38,124 nucleotides of DNA from Geobacter sp. GTDB lineage: Bacteria > Desulfobacterota > Desulfuromonadia > Geobacterales > Pseudopelobacteraceae. Each line of letters begins with the position of its first letter. The stretch's first letter is position 1. Made by a program: the position numbers and the translations under genes. This document shows positions 28,287 through 37,214 of this stretch, piece after piece. The stretch spans positions 1-38,124 of the forward strand of contig JANYBN010000097.1 in the NCBI GenBank assembly GCA_025360785.1, written 5' to 3'. Below the pieces are notes generated by a model. That model was not told the origin of the DNA, searched no databases, and saw only the letters and a program-made list of their open reading frames with translations.

Positions 28287-28318
28287 AGCGGGGGTAACGC
28301 TGATGCATTACCCCCGCT
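28287..28318. terminator. Hairpin between convergent uvrB and cytochrome genes
   Basis: AGCGGGGGTAA (28287-28297) and TTACCCCCGCT (28308-28318) form a perfect 11-bp stem with a 10-base loop. The U-tract is weak on both sides (ATATTTG after uvrB, CTTGTT in the other direction), so it may terminate both genes with modest strength. Confidence 0.7.
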
Positions 28319-28342
28319 ATATTTGAATTATGCTTTAACAGC

Positions 28343-28621
28343 TTATTTTTTGTGACATTCTTTGCAGGAAGTCGGCCCTTTTTTCATTTCAGTGTGGCAT
28401 CCCTTGCAGGTTTTGTGAGCCCATTCCTTGTTCAGTCCTGCAATTTTGCCAGGGCCATTCTCGTGGCATTTTTTGCAATCTTTCAGTTGTTCCTTATGTT
28501 TTGTGTGAGGGAAGGATATCTTGCCATTAGAGGCTGGCAACTCGATTACGTCGGCTGCAAAGGCTGCTCCTGCAAAAGCTGTGACGGCAAGCATGGCTAA
28601 TAGGGCGCTGATCTTTTTCAT
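28343..28621 (-). CDS. Periplasmic triheme cytochrome c7 (PpcA family)
   Basis: 92 aa from the ATG at 28621 (AAGGAG upstream). A longer frame to 28747 is rejected because a standard Sec signal peptide begins at this Met (KK, hydrophobic core, AFA cleavage near 22/23). The mature part has three CxxCH heme motifs: C49-H53, C72-H76 and C86-H90. Distal histidines are supplied by FPHTKH (H39, H42) and H69. Spacing and residues such as CKKCHENGPGKI and MKKGPTSCKECHKK closely resemble PpcA of Geobacter, which carries electrons across the periplasm from inner-membrane menaquinol oxidases to outer-membrane conduits for metal or electrode reduction. Monocistronic, read toward uvrB. Confidence 0.95.
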   Translation of the reverse strand: MKKISALLAMLAVTAFAGAAFAADVIELPASNGKISFPHTKHKEQLKDCKKCHENGPGKIAGLNKEWAHKTCKGCHTEMKKGPTSCKECHKK

Positions 28622-28744
28622 CTGATTTTCTCCTTGTACGTTTTTTTCTGCGTTATGCCGCAGAGGTAATAAAACACTCAGTTTCATCTGATTCAATCTT
28701 GTCATGGAAATAGCATATTCAGTGCCAACCTGCAAGTGGTAACG

Positions 28745-28763
28745 CAACCATCTGATATGGTTG
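28745..28763. promoter_or_regulatory. Dyad in the divergent cytochrome/gspG region
   Basis: CAACCAT-CTGAT-ATGGTTG is a 7-5-7 perfect inverted repeat in the 383-bp gap (28622-29004) between the c7 cytochrome and gspG. It is operator-like. Nothing else in the gap looks like a gene, and I saw no GEMM-type riboswitch core. A small CCTG-TTTAT-CAGG stem lies near 28940. Confidence 0.35.
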
Positions 28764-29004
28764 TCTAATATTCAATTAGCATCAAAAAACCTACTAATTA
28801 ATACCGCATTTGAGGCAGAACTTGTTTATTTTGAAGCAATCTCTAGTCTGAAAGAGCTTGCCAGACAGACCGACAATTAGTAAATTTGAAGTTGTTATCT
28901 GAGTTTTTTAGGCAGAAAATAATCCGGATTAAAGCACTTATCCTGTTTATCAGGGTTGAGCAGACATAAAAAGTTACATAATCCACACAGGAGGACACAG
29001 GCAC

Positions 29005-29445
29005 ATGCAGTATTTAAAGAATAAAAAGGGTTTTACGTTGATTGAGATCATGGTCGTAATCGTCATACTGGCACTTTTGGCAGCGCTGGTCGGCCCAAAA
29101 CTTATGGGGCGCACGGATGATGCCAAGATTACTGACGCACGGGTGCAGATCAAGAATATCGAGACGGCTCTCAAGTTGTACAAGCTTGATAACGGCAACT
29201 ATCCAACTACCGAGCAGGGGCTCGGTGCACTGATTACAAAACCGACTGTAGGTGTGATACCAAAGAGTTACAAGGATGGCGGCTATCTGGAGAGCAAGAA
29301 GGTTCCCAAGGACCCTTGGGGTAACGATTATCTCTATGTATCTCCTGGTGAACATGGCGATTATGACCTCTTTTCCTACGGTTCAGACGGTGCCAAGGGG
29401 GGGGAAGGGAAGAATATTGATATCACCAGCTGGGATACTAAATAA
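29005..29445 (+). CDS. gspG: Type II secretion major pseudopilin GspG
   Basis: 146 aa with AGGAGG ahead of the ATG. Short basic leader MQYLKNKKG is cut by prepilin peptidase before [19 protein letters not shown] (mature N-terminal helix with the conserved Glu at position 5). The C-terminal domain shows the GspG signature: [18 protein letters not shown], the [10 protein letters not shown] loop and the acidic [12 protein letters not shown] that binds calcium. GspG forms the short pseudopilus of a type II secretion system, which in Geobacter-type cells exports multiheme cytochromes and oxidases. No other gsp gene is adjacent, so it is either an orphan or a stand-alone copy. Confidence 0.94.
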   Translation: MQYLKNKKGFTLIEIMVVIVILALLAALVGPKLMGRTDDAKITDARVQIKNIETALKLYKLDNGNYPTTEQGLGALITKPTVGVIPKSYKDGGYLESKKVPKDPWGNDYLYVSPGEHGDYDLFSYGSDGAKGGEGKNIDITSWDTK

Positions 29446-29466
29446 GAGCTGTTTTTCAAAATGTAG

Positions 29467-29494
29467 TTGATATTTTGTAAATCTGCGCTATAGT
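29467..29494 (+). promoter_or_regulatory. Predicted promoter of ppdK
   Basis: TTGATA (29467-29472) and TATAGT (29489-29494) are 16 bp apart, 93 nt before the ppdK ATG. No terminator is evident after gspG, so readthrough from that gene is also possible. Confidence 0.45.
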
Positions 29495-29586
29495 CTGATC
29501 CTCTAAACTATTATTTTCATTATGAATAAATGTTTTTAGTGCCTGTAAAGCGCACGTATTTATTTTACGAAAGAGGAGAAGGAACT

Positions 29587-32238
29587 ATGGCGCAGAAGTT
29601 TGTGTATTTCTTTGGGAATGGTCAGGCAGAAGGTCGGGCTGACATGAAGAATCTGTTGGGGGGCAAAGGGGCCAATCTTGCCGAAATGACCAGCATCGGT
29701 CTTCCGGTCCCTCCCGGTTTCACCCTCAGCACGGAAGTGTGTACCGAGTTTTACAAGAACGACAGTAACTATCCCGCCTCGCTGGCAGCAGAAGTTGCCA
29801 CCCATCTTTCCCAGGTTGAAGCTCTGATGAACCGTAAATTCGGTGACCCGACCAATCCCCTCCTGGTGTCGGTTCGTTCCGGTGCAAGAGCCTCCATGCC
29901 GGGCATGATGGACACCGTTCTCAACCTTGGTCTCAACGACATCACTGTGCAGGGCATCATTGCCCAGAGCGGTGACGAGCGTTTCGCCTATGATGCCTAC
30001 CGCCGCTTTGTCCAGATGTATTCTGATGTCGTAATGGGAATGGATAAACACTCTCTTGAGCATCTGCTGGAGCAGAAAAAGGATGAGCGTCGCGTTCATC
30101 TCGACACCGAACTGAGTGCCGGAGACTGGAAAGAGCTGGTAGCCGCCTTCAAAGCAAAAATCAAGGAAGAACTCGGAGTCGCATTCCCTGAGGATCCGAT
30201 GGATCAGCTCTGGGGAGCGATCGGCGCAGTGTTCGGTTCATGGATGAACGCCCGTGCCATTACCTACCGCCGCCTGAACAACATCCCGGCAGAATGGGGT
30301 ACCGCCGTCAATGTCCAGTCGATGGTCTATGGCAACATGGGAGATGACTGCGCCACCGGTGTGGCTTTTACCCGTGACCCCTCCACCGGTGAAAATTACT
30401 TCTATGGCGAATATCTGGTCAACGCCCAGGGAGAAGACGTAGTAGCCGGTATCCGTACCCCCCAACCGATCAACCGCGCCAAAGCCACCAAGCTGCCGCC
30501 GATGGAAGAGGTTATGCCGGAGTGCTACAAACAACTGGATTCTATTCGTTCCATACTTGAAAAACATTACAAGGATATGCAGGACATCGAGTTTACCATC
30601 GAAAAAGGGAAGCTCTTCATGCTGCAGACCCGCAATGGCAAGCGTACCGCATCTGCCGCTATCAAGATCGCCGTCGACATGGTTGCCGAGGGGCTGATTG
30701 ATGAAAAAACCGCCGTAAAGCGCGTCGCACCCGAACAGCTTGATCAGCTGCTCCACCCGTCACTCGATCCGAACGCGGTCAAAACCGTACTCTGCAAAGG
30801 TCTGCCGGCATCTCCGGGCGCCGTGTCCGGTACGGTTGTCTTTACCGCCGACGAAGCCGAATCAGAGGCCAAAACCGGTCGCAAAGTGATTCTGGTCCGT
30901 GTCGAAACCTCGCCTGAAGATATCCATGGTATGCATGCCGCCCAGGGGATTCTAACGGCGCGAGGCGGCATGACGTCCCATGCAGCGGTTGTTGCCCGCG
31001 GCATGGGCAAGTGCTGCGTCGCCGGCTGCGGTGACATCAAAGTGGATTATGCCAATCAGTGCTTCACCGCCAAAAACGGTGTTGTCGTTCAAAAAGGGGA
31101 CATGATCACGTTGGATGGAACTCAGGGTGAGGTCATGCTTGGCTTGGTGCCAACCGTAACGGCGGAATTGACAGGCGATTTCAATACATTGATGGGATGG
31201 GTGGACGGAATTCGCCGCCTGAAGGTGCGTGCCAATGCTGATACTCCGCAAGATGCTAAAGTAGCGCGCGAGTTTGGTGCCGAAGGAATCGGCCTCTGCC
31301 GCACCGAACATATGTTCTTTGACGCCGAGAGGATTGCGGCTGTACGTGAGATGATTCTGTCCGAAGATGTTGAAGGGCGTGAGCTCGCTCTGGCCAAGAT
31401 TCTCCCTATGCAGAAAGGAGACTTTATTGGACTGTTTCGCGAGATGAAGGGGTTGCCGGTGACGATCAGGCTGCTCGATCCGCCGTTGCACGAGTTCCTG
31501 CCTCAAGAGGAAAAAGACATCGTTGAGCTGTGCAAGACCATGAAGGTGCCGGTCAATGCCCTCAAACACAAGATTGAGACGCTGCACGAGTTCAACCCGA
31601 TGCTGGGACATCGCGGCTGCCGCCTTGGCATCACCTATCCCGAGATCTATAACATGCAGGTAACAGCCATCATGGAGGCGGCCTGTGAACTGGTCAAGAA
31701 CGAAGGCTTCAGCATCGTGCCCGAGATCATGATCCCGTTGATTGCAACTGCCAAAGAGTTGTCGGTCCTCAAGCAGAATGCCGTGGCTATCTGTGACGAA
31801 ACTATCGCCCGTTATGGCGTCAAGGTGGAGTACCTGATCGGGACTATGATCGAACTTCCGCGCGCCGCCCTGACAGCTGACGAAATTGCGGTCGAAGCTG
31901 AATTTTTTTCATTCGGCACGAACGACCTGACCCAGACGACCTTCGGTCTGTCCCGCGACGATGCCGGCAAGTTCCTGCCTTTTTATGTGGATAACGGCAT
32001 CCTGCCGGAAGATCCCTTCGTCTCGCTCGATCAGAACGGCGTCGGCAAGCTGGTCAAGATGGCCTGTGAACTGGGACGAGCTACCCGTCCTGACATAAAA
32101 CTCGGCATCTGCGGTGAACATGGCGGCGATCCGTCATCGGTTATCTTCTGCCATAAAGTCGGACTCGATTATGTCTCCTGCTCGCCGTACCGGGTGCCTA
32201 TCGCCCGGCTGGCGGCGGCACATGCGGTGCTGGGATAG
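29587..32238 (+). CDS. ppdK: Pyruvate, phosphate dikinase
   Basis: 883 aa from the ATG at 29587, which has GAGGAGAAGGA upstream; the open frame from 29530 only adds leader sequence. PPDK interconverts pyruvate + ATP + Pi and phosphoenolpyruvate + AMP + PPi, here probably feeding gluconeogenesis from acetate-derived pyruvate. N-terminal ATP-grasp domain (GGKGANLAEM, SVRSGARASMPGMMDT); phosphohistidine domain with catalytic His465 in GGMTSHAAVVARGMGK; C-terminal PEP/pyruvate barrel with GLCRTEHMFF, FGTNDLTQTTFGLSRDD and the catalytic Cys in GICGEHGGDP. Full length, followed by a strong terminator. Confidence 0.97.
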   Translation: MAQKFVYFFGNGQAEGRADMKNLLGGKGANLAEMTSIGLPVPPGFTLSTEVCTEFYKNDSNYPASLAAEVATHLSQVEALMNRKFGDPTNPLLVSVRSGARASMPGMMDTVLNLGLNDITVQGIIAQSGDERFAYDAYRRFVQMYSDVVMGMDKHSLEHLLEQKKDERRVHLDTELSAGDWKELVAAFKAKIKEELGVAFPEDPMDQLWGAIGAVFGSWMNARAITYRRLNNIPAEWGTAVNVQSMVYGNMGDDCATGVAFTRDPSTGENYFYGEYLVNAQGEDVVAGIRTPQPINRAKATKLPPMEEVMPECYKQLDSIRSILEKHYKDMQDIEFTIEKGKLFMLQTRNGKRTASAAIKIAVDMVAEGLIDEKTAVKRVAPEQLDQLLHPSLDPNAVKTVLCKGLPASPGAVSGTVVFTADEAESEAKTGRKVILVRVETSPEDIHGMHAAQGILTARGGMTSHAAVVARGMGKCCVAGCGDIKVDYANQCFTAKNGVVVQKGDMITLDGTQGEVMLGLVPTVTAELTGDFNTLMGWVDGIRRLKVRANADTPQDAKVAREFGAEGIGLCRTEHMFFDAERIAAVREMILSEDVEGRELALAKILPMQKGDFIGLFREMKGLPVTIRLLDPPLHEFLPQEEKDIVELCKTMKVPVNALKHKIETLHEFNPMLGHRGCRLGITYPEIYNMQVTAIMEAACELVKNEGFSIVPEIMIPLIATAKELSVLKQNAVAICDETIARYGVKVEYLIGTMIELPRAALTADEIAVEAEFFSFGTNDLTQTTFGLSRDDAGKFLPFYVDNGILPEDPFVSLDQNGVGKLVKMACELGRATRPDIKLGICGEHGGDPSSVIFCHKVGLDYVSCSPYRVPIARLAAAHAVLG

Positions 32239-32275
32239 AATACAGCGGCGCAAACAAACTAGCTCAAACAACATG

Positions 32276-32310
32276 AAAAAGTCCGGCCATCTCTGATGGC
32301 CGGACTTTTT
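32276..32310. terminator. Strong intrinsic terminator after ppdK
   Basis: 16-base complementary arms (32276-32291 and 32295-32310) with a TCT loop, stem core GTCCGGCCATC, A-tract before and T-tract after. It works in both orientations and also lies downstream of convergent cobI. Confidence 0.92.
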
Positions 32311-32349
32311 TAATAGTATTTCTTCTATGCTGAATTGTGCGGGAATAAA

Positions 32350-33048
32350 CTACTTGATAATCATCAACGACAGATAATCCGGGGTATGGTTGGCTATCTC
32401 GCTGAAATCGGTCAGCACCTTCTGGCGCGAACTGCCGACACGTTCGACAAAGACGGCGCGCTGCTCCCTGCCGGTCGCGCGGAGAAGCTCAATGATCTCT
32501 GAATAAAGCGGTTTTACCTTCAGAAGCACGACCGTCTCATACGTCTCCAGAGCTGCCTTAATCTGTTCTATCCCAGCGGTTGCCGGGATCACGACCATCT
32601 TTTCATCCCCCTCCACCAGCGGCAGAGCAGCTTGAGCAGCGGTGGCATTGATGCTCGATATGCCGGGAATGATTTCGATCGGAAGCTGCGGCCACTGTTC
32701 GCGCAGAATGCGCAGCAGATAGATAAAGGTCGAGTAGAACAGCGGGTCACCGATCGTGATGAAGGCCACCGAGCGTCCGGCCTCCGCATGAGATGCTATC
32801 AGAGCAGCGGCCTCCTGCCAGGCGGGTATCAGGCGTGACCGGTCGGAGGTCATCGGGAACTGGTGGACAATGATCTCCTGCCGGCTCTCGTCGATAAATT
32901 CACGGATTGTCCCGAGCGCCACACTTGCTTCAGCCGGATTTGAAACCGGTGCCAGAATAACATCAGCGCTCCGCAGTATTCGCTCGGCCTTGCGGGTCAA
33001 AAGTTCCGGGTCACCGGGTCCGACTCCGACAGCATAAACTGTTGCCAT
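32350..33048 (-). CDS. cobI: Precorrin-2 / cobalt-precorrin-2 C20-methyltransferase
   Basis: 232 aa. An SAM-dependent tetrapyrrole methylase that methylates C20 of precorrin-2 in cobalamin synthesis (CobI aerobic, CbiL anaerobic). The anaerobic form is expected in this lineage. Seen: YAVGVGPGDPELLTRKAERI at the N terminus, FITIGDPLFYSTF (SAM-binding loop) and EIIPGISSINATAAQAALPL. Its ATG overlaps the stop of cbiET by one base (TAATG at 33046-33050), so the two are translationally coupled and act in the same pathway. Confidence 0.93.
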   Translation of the reverse strand: MATVYAVGVGPGDPELLTRKAERILRSADVILAPVSNPAEASVALGTIREFIDESRQEIIVHQFPMTSDRSRLIPAWQEAAALIASHAEAGRSVAFITIGDPLFYSTFIYLLRILREQWPQLPIEIIPGISSINATAAQAALPLVEGDEKMVVIPATAGIEQIKAALETYETVVLLKVKPLYSEIIELLRATGREQRAVFVERVGSSRQKVLTDFSEIANHTPDYLSLMIIK

Positions 33049-34265
33049 TATTCACCACCCTTGCGGGCCGAAATCACATACACCGGGTTCTGGGCTTCAA
33101 ACATCTTGTATTCGGTCAGATTCTTGGTCTTGGCAACGTTGATACAGGTCGCTTCAACCGTAAAACCATGATCTTCGAGAAACTCTACCGCTCTGGTCAG
33201 TGTATCCAGGGTCACGGCGTTTATAACCACAACACCTTCCGGTTTAAGGCGCTGGGAAATGATATCGATGATCTCGTCCAGTTTGCCGCTGGCCCCGCCG
33301 ATGAAGACGCGATCCGGATCAGGCAGATCGTCCAGGCCATCCGGTGCATATGCCTCGATCAGTTTTATATTGCGGGCACAGAATTTTTTCAGGTTCTCGT
33401 TTATAAATCCGATGCACTGCTGATTCTTTTCAACGGCAAATATCCGGCCATCCGGCATCAGATTGGATGCTTCGATCGAAACGGAACAGCTTCCGGCGCC
33501 GATGTCCCATAACACCAGATCGTCCTGAAGCTGGAGCTTGGCAAGGGTTACCGCCCGTACTTCCTGCTTGGTGATCAGCTTTTTTGAAGTATGGAACTCG
33601 TCGTCATCGATGCCGATCAGCGGATAGTGGACGAGATTTGGCTCGTAGATGCGGATCAGAATCAGAATATTCAGCTCGGAGGCGGTGATTTCCAGAAGTC
33701 CGCGCACGGTTGTCTTGGTGAATTTTTCGGTCGGCATGCCGAGATCTTCACAGAGCCACGCCTCATAACCTTCGGCGCCACGCTCGATCAGTTCCGTAGC
33801 AATGGCGGAGGGGGTGTTTACCTTGTCGGTCAGTACGCACGCTTTCTCAGCTGCAATGATTTTATCAACGGCCTGATGCATGCCGCGGCCGTGCACCGAA
33901 ACGAAAATGCCGTCGTCCCAGGGTTCCTTGATCCGGGCAAAAGCGTACTGCATGCTGGTTACATTGGGAAAAATTTCGAGGCGTTCCTTGGGGAGGTTGC
34001 GCAGCAGGATGCGGGATATGCCGAAAAAGGTCGGATCACCGGAGGCTAACAGAACCACTTGTTGATCCGTATTTATAAGAAAATTGATTAATTCTGGAAG
34101 ATCGCCCAGCTCTCTTTTTTCACCTGTGAAATCGGGAAAAAATGCCAGATGTCGTGGATGGCCGATCATTATGTCAGCTGTGCGAATTATTTCCAGCGCT
34201 TTGGCCGGAAAGCCGTGCCAACCGGTAAAGCCTGCCCCTATCAGATAGATCATTTGCTGTGTCAT
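33048..34265 (-). CDS. cobL: Precorrin-6Y C5,15-methyltransferase (decarboxylating), CbiE-CbiT fusion
   Basis: 405 aa with two parts. Residues about 1-205 are CbiE (tetrapyrrole methylase: IYLIGAGFTGWHGFPAKA, LASGDPTFFGISRILL) and about 215-405 are CbiT (Rossmann methyltransferase/decarboxylase: VLWDIGAGSCSVSIEASNL, VFIGGASGKLDEIID, VVINAVTLDTL). The fusion methylates C5 and C15 and decarboxylates the C12 acetate in corrin synthesis. First gene of a two-gene unit with cobI. No cobalamin riboswitch core was recognised in the 98 bases upstream, and other cob/cbi genes are not in this window. Confidence 0.94.
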   Translation of the reverse strand: MTQQMIYLIGAGFTGWHGFPAKALEIIRTADIMIGHPRHLAFFPDFTGEKRELGDLPELINFLINTDQQVVLLASGDPTFFGISRILLRNLPKERLEIFPNVTSMQYAFARIKEPWDDGIFVSVHGRGMHQAVDKIIAAEKACVLTDKVNTPSAIATELIERGAEGYEAWLCEDLGMPTEKFTKTTVRGLLEITASELNILILIRIYEPNLVHYPLIGIDDDEFHTSKKLITKQEVRAVTLAKLQLQDDLVLWDIGAGSCSVSIEASNLMPDGRIFAVEKNQQCIGFINENLKKFCARNIKLIEAYAPDGLDDLPDPDRVFIGGASGKLDEIIDIISQRLKPEGVVVINAVTLDTLTRAVEFLEDHGFTVEATCINVAKTKNLTEYKMFEAQNPVYVISARKGGE

Positions 34266-34363
34266 GGTTTGTGCCCCGCCTCAAAATTCTGGAAATTATC
34301 GGCGAACTATAGCACCAGCACCGCTAAAAATCACCAGTCTTTATTTTGCGAATAAATAAAAAA

Positions 34364-34389
34364 ACGGGCCGGAAAAAATCCCGGCCCGT
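34364..34389 (-). terminator. Intrinsic terminator of typA
   Basis: ACGGGCCGG (34364-34372) and CCGGCCCGT (34381-34389) form a 9-bp stem. On the minus strand it is followed by TTTTTTTATTTATT, so it terminates typA. Confidence 0.88.
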
Positions 34390-34415
34390 ATATCGTGCAT
34401 AACGGCAGTGCGTTA

Positions 34416-36221
34416 CTAATTTTTGCCTGAACGTTTGCGGCGGGTCGGATCAAGCTCTTTCTTGCGCAAGCGGATCGAGGTTGGAGTAACCTCAACCAGT
34501 TCGTCGTCCTCGATGAATTCCAGAGCCTGTTCAAGCGTCATAACCTTCGGCGGGGTGAGCTTGATGGCATCGTCCGTACCGGAGGCGCGTACGTTGGTCA
34601 GTTTTTTACCCTTGCATGGGTTGATTTCCAGATCGTTATCCTTGTTATTCTGGCCTATGATCATCCCTCCGTAAACTTCGACTCCGGCGCCGATAAAGAG
34701 CGTGCCGCGTGGCTGCAAAGCGTCCAGCGAGTACGCGGTGGTATCGCCATGGTCCATAGCCAACAGGGCGCCGTTTTTACGGCCGGGGATCTCACCCTTG
34801 TAAGGTGCATATTCATGGAAAGTGTGGGTCATGACGGCTGTGCCACGGGTATCGGTCAGAACCTCGCCGCGCAGACCGATCAGGCCGCGAGCCGGGATAA
34901 TGAATTCCAGGCGGACCATCTCGCCCATCGGCGCCATGGCGACCATCTCACCTTTGCGTGGGCCCATCTTTTCGATGATAGCACCCTGAAAGTCGGAGGC
35001 GACATCTACCACGAGGTATTCCATCGGCTCCATTTTGACGCCGTCCTTAATGCGGACGATGACTTCTGGCTTGGAGACCGCCAGTTCAAAACCTTCACGG
35101 CGCATGGTCTCAATCAGGATCGAGAGATGCAGCTCGCCACGGCCGGAAACCTGAAAGGTGTCGGCGCTGTCGGTGTCCTCAACGCGGAGGGAAACATTGG
35201 TGCGAAGCTCCTTGGTCAGGCGCTCGCGAATGTTACGCGAGGTGACCCATTTGCCTTCGCGGCCGGCAAAGGGGGAGGTGTTGACCATGAAGTTCATCGA
35301 CAGGGTCGGTTCATCGATGGAAACGTAGGGAACCGCGATCGGATTCTCTGCCGAAGCCAGCGTCTCGCCGATGCTGACCTCCTCAAAACCGGCCACGGTG
35401 ACGATATCGCCTGTTCCTGCCTCTTCAATATCTACCTGTTTCAGCCCTTCGTAGCCGAGCAGCTTGGTGATGCGACCCTTCGTGATTGATCCATCCTGCT
35501 TGATCATGGCAACGGTCTCGCCTGCCCGGACCTTGCCGTTGAAGATACGGCCGGTCGCCATGCGGCCGATGTAGTCGTTGTAGTCGATGTTGGCGATCAG
35601 CATCTGGAACGGCGCATTAATGTCCCCCTTAGGTGGGCGGACATTTGATTCAATAACCGCAAAGAGCGGCTCAAGGTTGGTTGACTCGACACTCATATCC
35701 AGTTTGGCGTATCCCATCTTGGCGCTGGTGTAGACGACCGGGAAATCGAGCTGATCGTCGGATGCATTAAGTTCGCAGAAGAGGTCGAAGACCATGTTGA
35801 GTACTTCTTCAGGACGACTGCCGGGGCGGTCGATCTTGTTGATGACGACAATAGGTTTCAATTTCAGGTCGAGCGATTTTTTCAGAACAAAGCGGGTCTG
35901 TGGCATGGGGCCGTCAAGGGCATCTACCAGCAGAAGAACGGAGTCAACCATTTTAAGCACGCGCTCAACCTCGCCGCCGAAGTCGGCGTGGCCGGGGGTA
36001 TCAACAATATTGATTTTGTATTGTCCGTGGTGAATCGAAAGGCTCTTGGCCAGGATGGTGATGCCGCGTTCTTTTTCAAGGTCGTTCGAGTCCATGACGC
36101 GCTCGGTGATGGCTTCATTGGCGCGGTAAACTCCGGCGTGTTTGAGCATGGCGTCAACCAGGGTGGTTTTGCCGTGGTCAACGTGGGCAATAATAGCGAT
36201 GTTTCTGATTCGTTCCTGCAT
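34416..36221 (-). CDS. typA: Ribosome-associated GTPase TypA/BipA
   Basis: 601 aa, the normal family length, with GAGGAG 9 nt before the ATG. A translational GTPase that assists 50S assembly and stress or low-temperature translation. G1 AHVDHGKTT (12-20), switch I/G2 ERGITI, G3 [16 protein letters not shown]4 [10 protein letters not shown], domain II beta barrel, domains III and V like EF-G, and the BipA-specific C-terminal domain ([37 protein letters not shown]). Its promoter appears to lie just upstream of a hairpin in the leader (36254-36275). Confidence 0.96.
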   Translation of the reverse strand: MQERIRNIAIIAHVDHGKTTLVDAMLKHAGVYRANEAITERVMDSNDLEKERGITILAKSLSIHHGQYKINIVDTPGHADFGGEVERVLKMVDSVLLLVDALDGPMPQTRFVLKKSLDLKLKPIVVINKIDRPGSRPEEVLNMVFDLFCELNASDDQLDFPVVYTSAKMGYAKLDMSVESTNLEPLFAVIESNVRPPKGDINAPFQMLIANIDYNDYIGRMATGRIFNGKVRAGETVAMIKQDGSITKGRITKLLGYEGLKQVDIEEAGTGDIVTVAGFEEVSIGETLASAENPIAVPYVSIDEPTLSMNFMVNTSPFAGREGKWVTSRNIRERLTKELRTNVSLRVEDTDSADTFQVSGRGELHLSILIETMRREGFELAVSKPEVIVRIKDGVKMEPMEYLVVDVASDFQGAIIEKMGPRKGEMVAMAPMGEMVRLEFIIPARGLIGLRGEVLTDTRGTAVMTHTFHEYAPYKGEIPGRKNGALLAMDHGDTTAYSLDALQPRGTLFIGAGVEVYGGMIIGQNNKDNDLEINPCKGKKLTNVRASGTDDAIKLTPPKVMTLEQALEFIEDDELVEVTPTSIRLRKKELDPTRRKRSGKN

Positions 36222-36253
36222 GGGTAAAACTCCTCAATTTCCGCAAAATAAAA

Positions 36254-36275
36254 CGACGGGCATTGCTGCCCGTCG
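36254..36275 (-). terminator. Hairpin with U-tract in the typA leader
   Basis: On the minus strand CGACGGGCA-GCAA-TGCCCGTCG is followed by TTTTATTTT. It can end transcripts of the CoA-binding gene upstream. It also lies just after the start site of the predicted typA promoter (36286-36314), so it could be a 5' stabilising stem or an attenuator of typA. Confidence 0.7.
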
Positions 36276-36285
36276 AAGATTAAAT

Positions 36286-36314
36286 ACTATGCCAGATTTT
36301 TCTTTATCTGACAA
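36286..36314 (-). promoter_or_regulatory. Predicted typA promoter
   Basis: On the minus strand TTGTCA (36309-36314) and CATAGT (36286-36291) are 17 bp apart. The start would be near 36279, a few bases before the leader hairpin. Confidence 0.5.
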
Positions 36315-36357
36315 GTGTTTATACGATAGTCAAGAAAAAAATCTTTTACTCTTGGAT

Positions 36358-36762
36358 TTAATGCTCGTGGTAACCCATCACGACCAGCAGGCAACTGCCG
36401 TCGGCGATGACATTGATTCCTTGGTCCCGGCAAAGCTTAACCGCCTCGGGGTGCTCGGCGCCAGGCTGCATCCAGATGTTTTTTATGCCTTTTTCAATTG
36501 CCAGCGGAACAAGCATGGCGGTGACGGCAGGCGGGGTAATCATTGAAATGCTGTCAACATCTGACGGCAGATCACTGATCGTAGCTGCACACGGTATCCC
36601 CTCGATTTCCGGTTCATTGGGGTTGACCGGTATGGCTTTTTTGTTGTTCTGCAGGTAGCAGCGCAGCACCTTGTTACCGTATTTATGGCGGTTGGTGGAG
36701 GCGCCAACCACCCCGAATGCGGGTGAGGCGAGGAACTGCTCGATCTGTTCTTGAATTGTCAT
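36358..36762 (-). CDS. CoA-binding domain protein (YccU-like)
   Basis: 134 aa, a single Rossmann-like CoA-binding domain. FGVVGASTNRHKYGNKVLRC is the dinucleotide/CoA-binding turn, AIPVNPNEPEIEGIP follows strand 2, and IKNIWMQPGAEHPEAVK is the typical end of the fold. The family resembles the N-terminal part of ADP-forming acyl-CoA synthetases but lacks the catalytic domains. Cellular role is not established. Separated from typA by a hairpin terminator. Confidence 0.88.
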   Translation of the reverse strand: MTIQEQIEQFLASPAFGVVGASTNRHKYGNKVLRCYLQNNKKAIPVNPNEPEIEGIPCAATISDLPSDVDSISMITPPAVTAMLVPLAIEKGIKNIWMQPGAEHPEAVKLCRDQGINVIADGSCLLVVMGYHEH

Positions 36763-36803
36763 GATGAGCTCCTGTCTGTTGGAGTTATAATACTCATTCC
36801 TGC

Positions 36804-37214
36804 TTAAGGAGTGATCAGCTTAAGCGAAGGAAAATAGGTGCGGTAACGGGCAGCATCGCGAGTCAAAAGTGTTAGCCCGGAAACCGCTGCGTGGGCGCCG
36901 ATAAAGAAATCAGGCAGTGGCGAACTCTTTGTCCCGCCAAGCTTGCGGTAGCGTATGAAACACTTGCCGGCAAGAAACGCTGCTTCCCACGGTAGCGGGA
37001 TTCTTTGGAAGAAATCCGCTGGAAGAACTTCTTCCAGCTCTTCAATGCGCTGAAAACCGACTGAAACCTCGGCGTAGATAATCGGGTTAATGATTAACGA
37101 ACAACGGTCGGCTGCTTTTTGCAGCTGCGTGGATGACCATTCGTACCAGTGTGCGTCCTCCTCCAGCACATCAAGCAAAACGTTACTATCCACCAGCACG
37201 TCGCTCGCTCTCAC
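36804..37214 (-). CDS. vapC: PIN-domain ribonuclease toxin (VapC-like)
   Basis: 136 aa with a GTG start at 37214 that overlaps the antitoxin stop (GTGA). A PIN fold with its acidic metal-binding residues: Asp in VLVDSNVLLD (residue 9), Glu in IIYAEVSVGF (near 49), Asp in LPDFFIGAHA (near 102) and Asp in LLTRDAARY. VapC toxins cleave tRNA or rRNA and are held by the cognate antitoxin. All residues are present, so an active toxin is predicted. Confidence 0.9.
   Translation of the reverse strand: MRASDVLVDSNVLLDVLEEDAHWYEWSSTQLQKAADRCSLIINPIIYAEVSVGFQRIEELEEVLPADFFQRIPLPWEAAFLAGKCFIRYRKLGGTKSSPLPDFFIGAHAAVSGLTLLTRDAARYRTYFPSLKLITP

Noticed and set aside
28622-28747. N-terminal extension of the c7 cytochrome
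   Set aside because: A standard signal peptide starts at 28621 with AAGGAG upstream; the extension would bury it.
28622-29004. Possible GEMM-type cyclic-dinucleotide riboswitch before cytochrome or gspG
   Set aside because: Looked for because such switches precede these genes in Geobacter; the conserved GCAAAGCC-like core is absent on both strands.
34266-34363. Possible cobalamin riboswitch upstream of cbiET-cobI
   Set aside because: The region is too short (98 bp) and no B12-box sequence was seen.
34749-35489. Plus-strand open frame of 246 codons
   Set aside because: Antisense to typA, a complete conserved gene.
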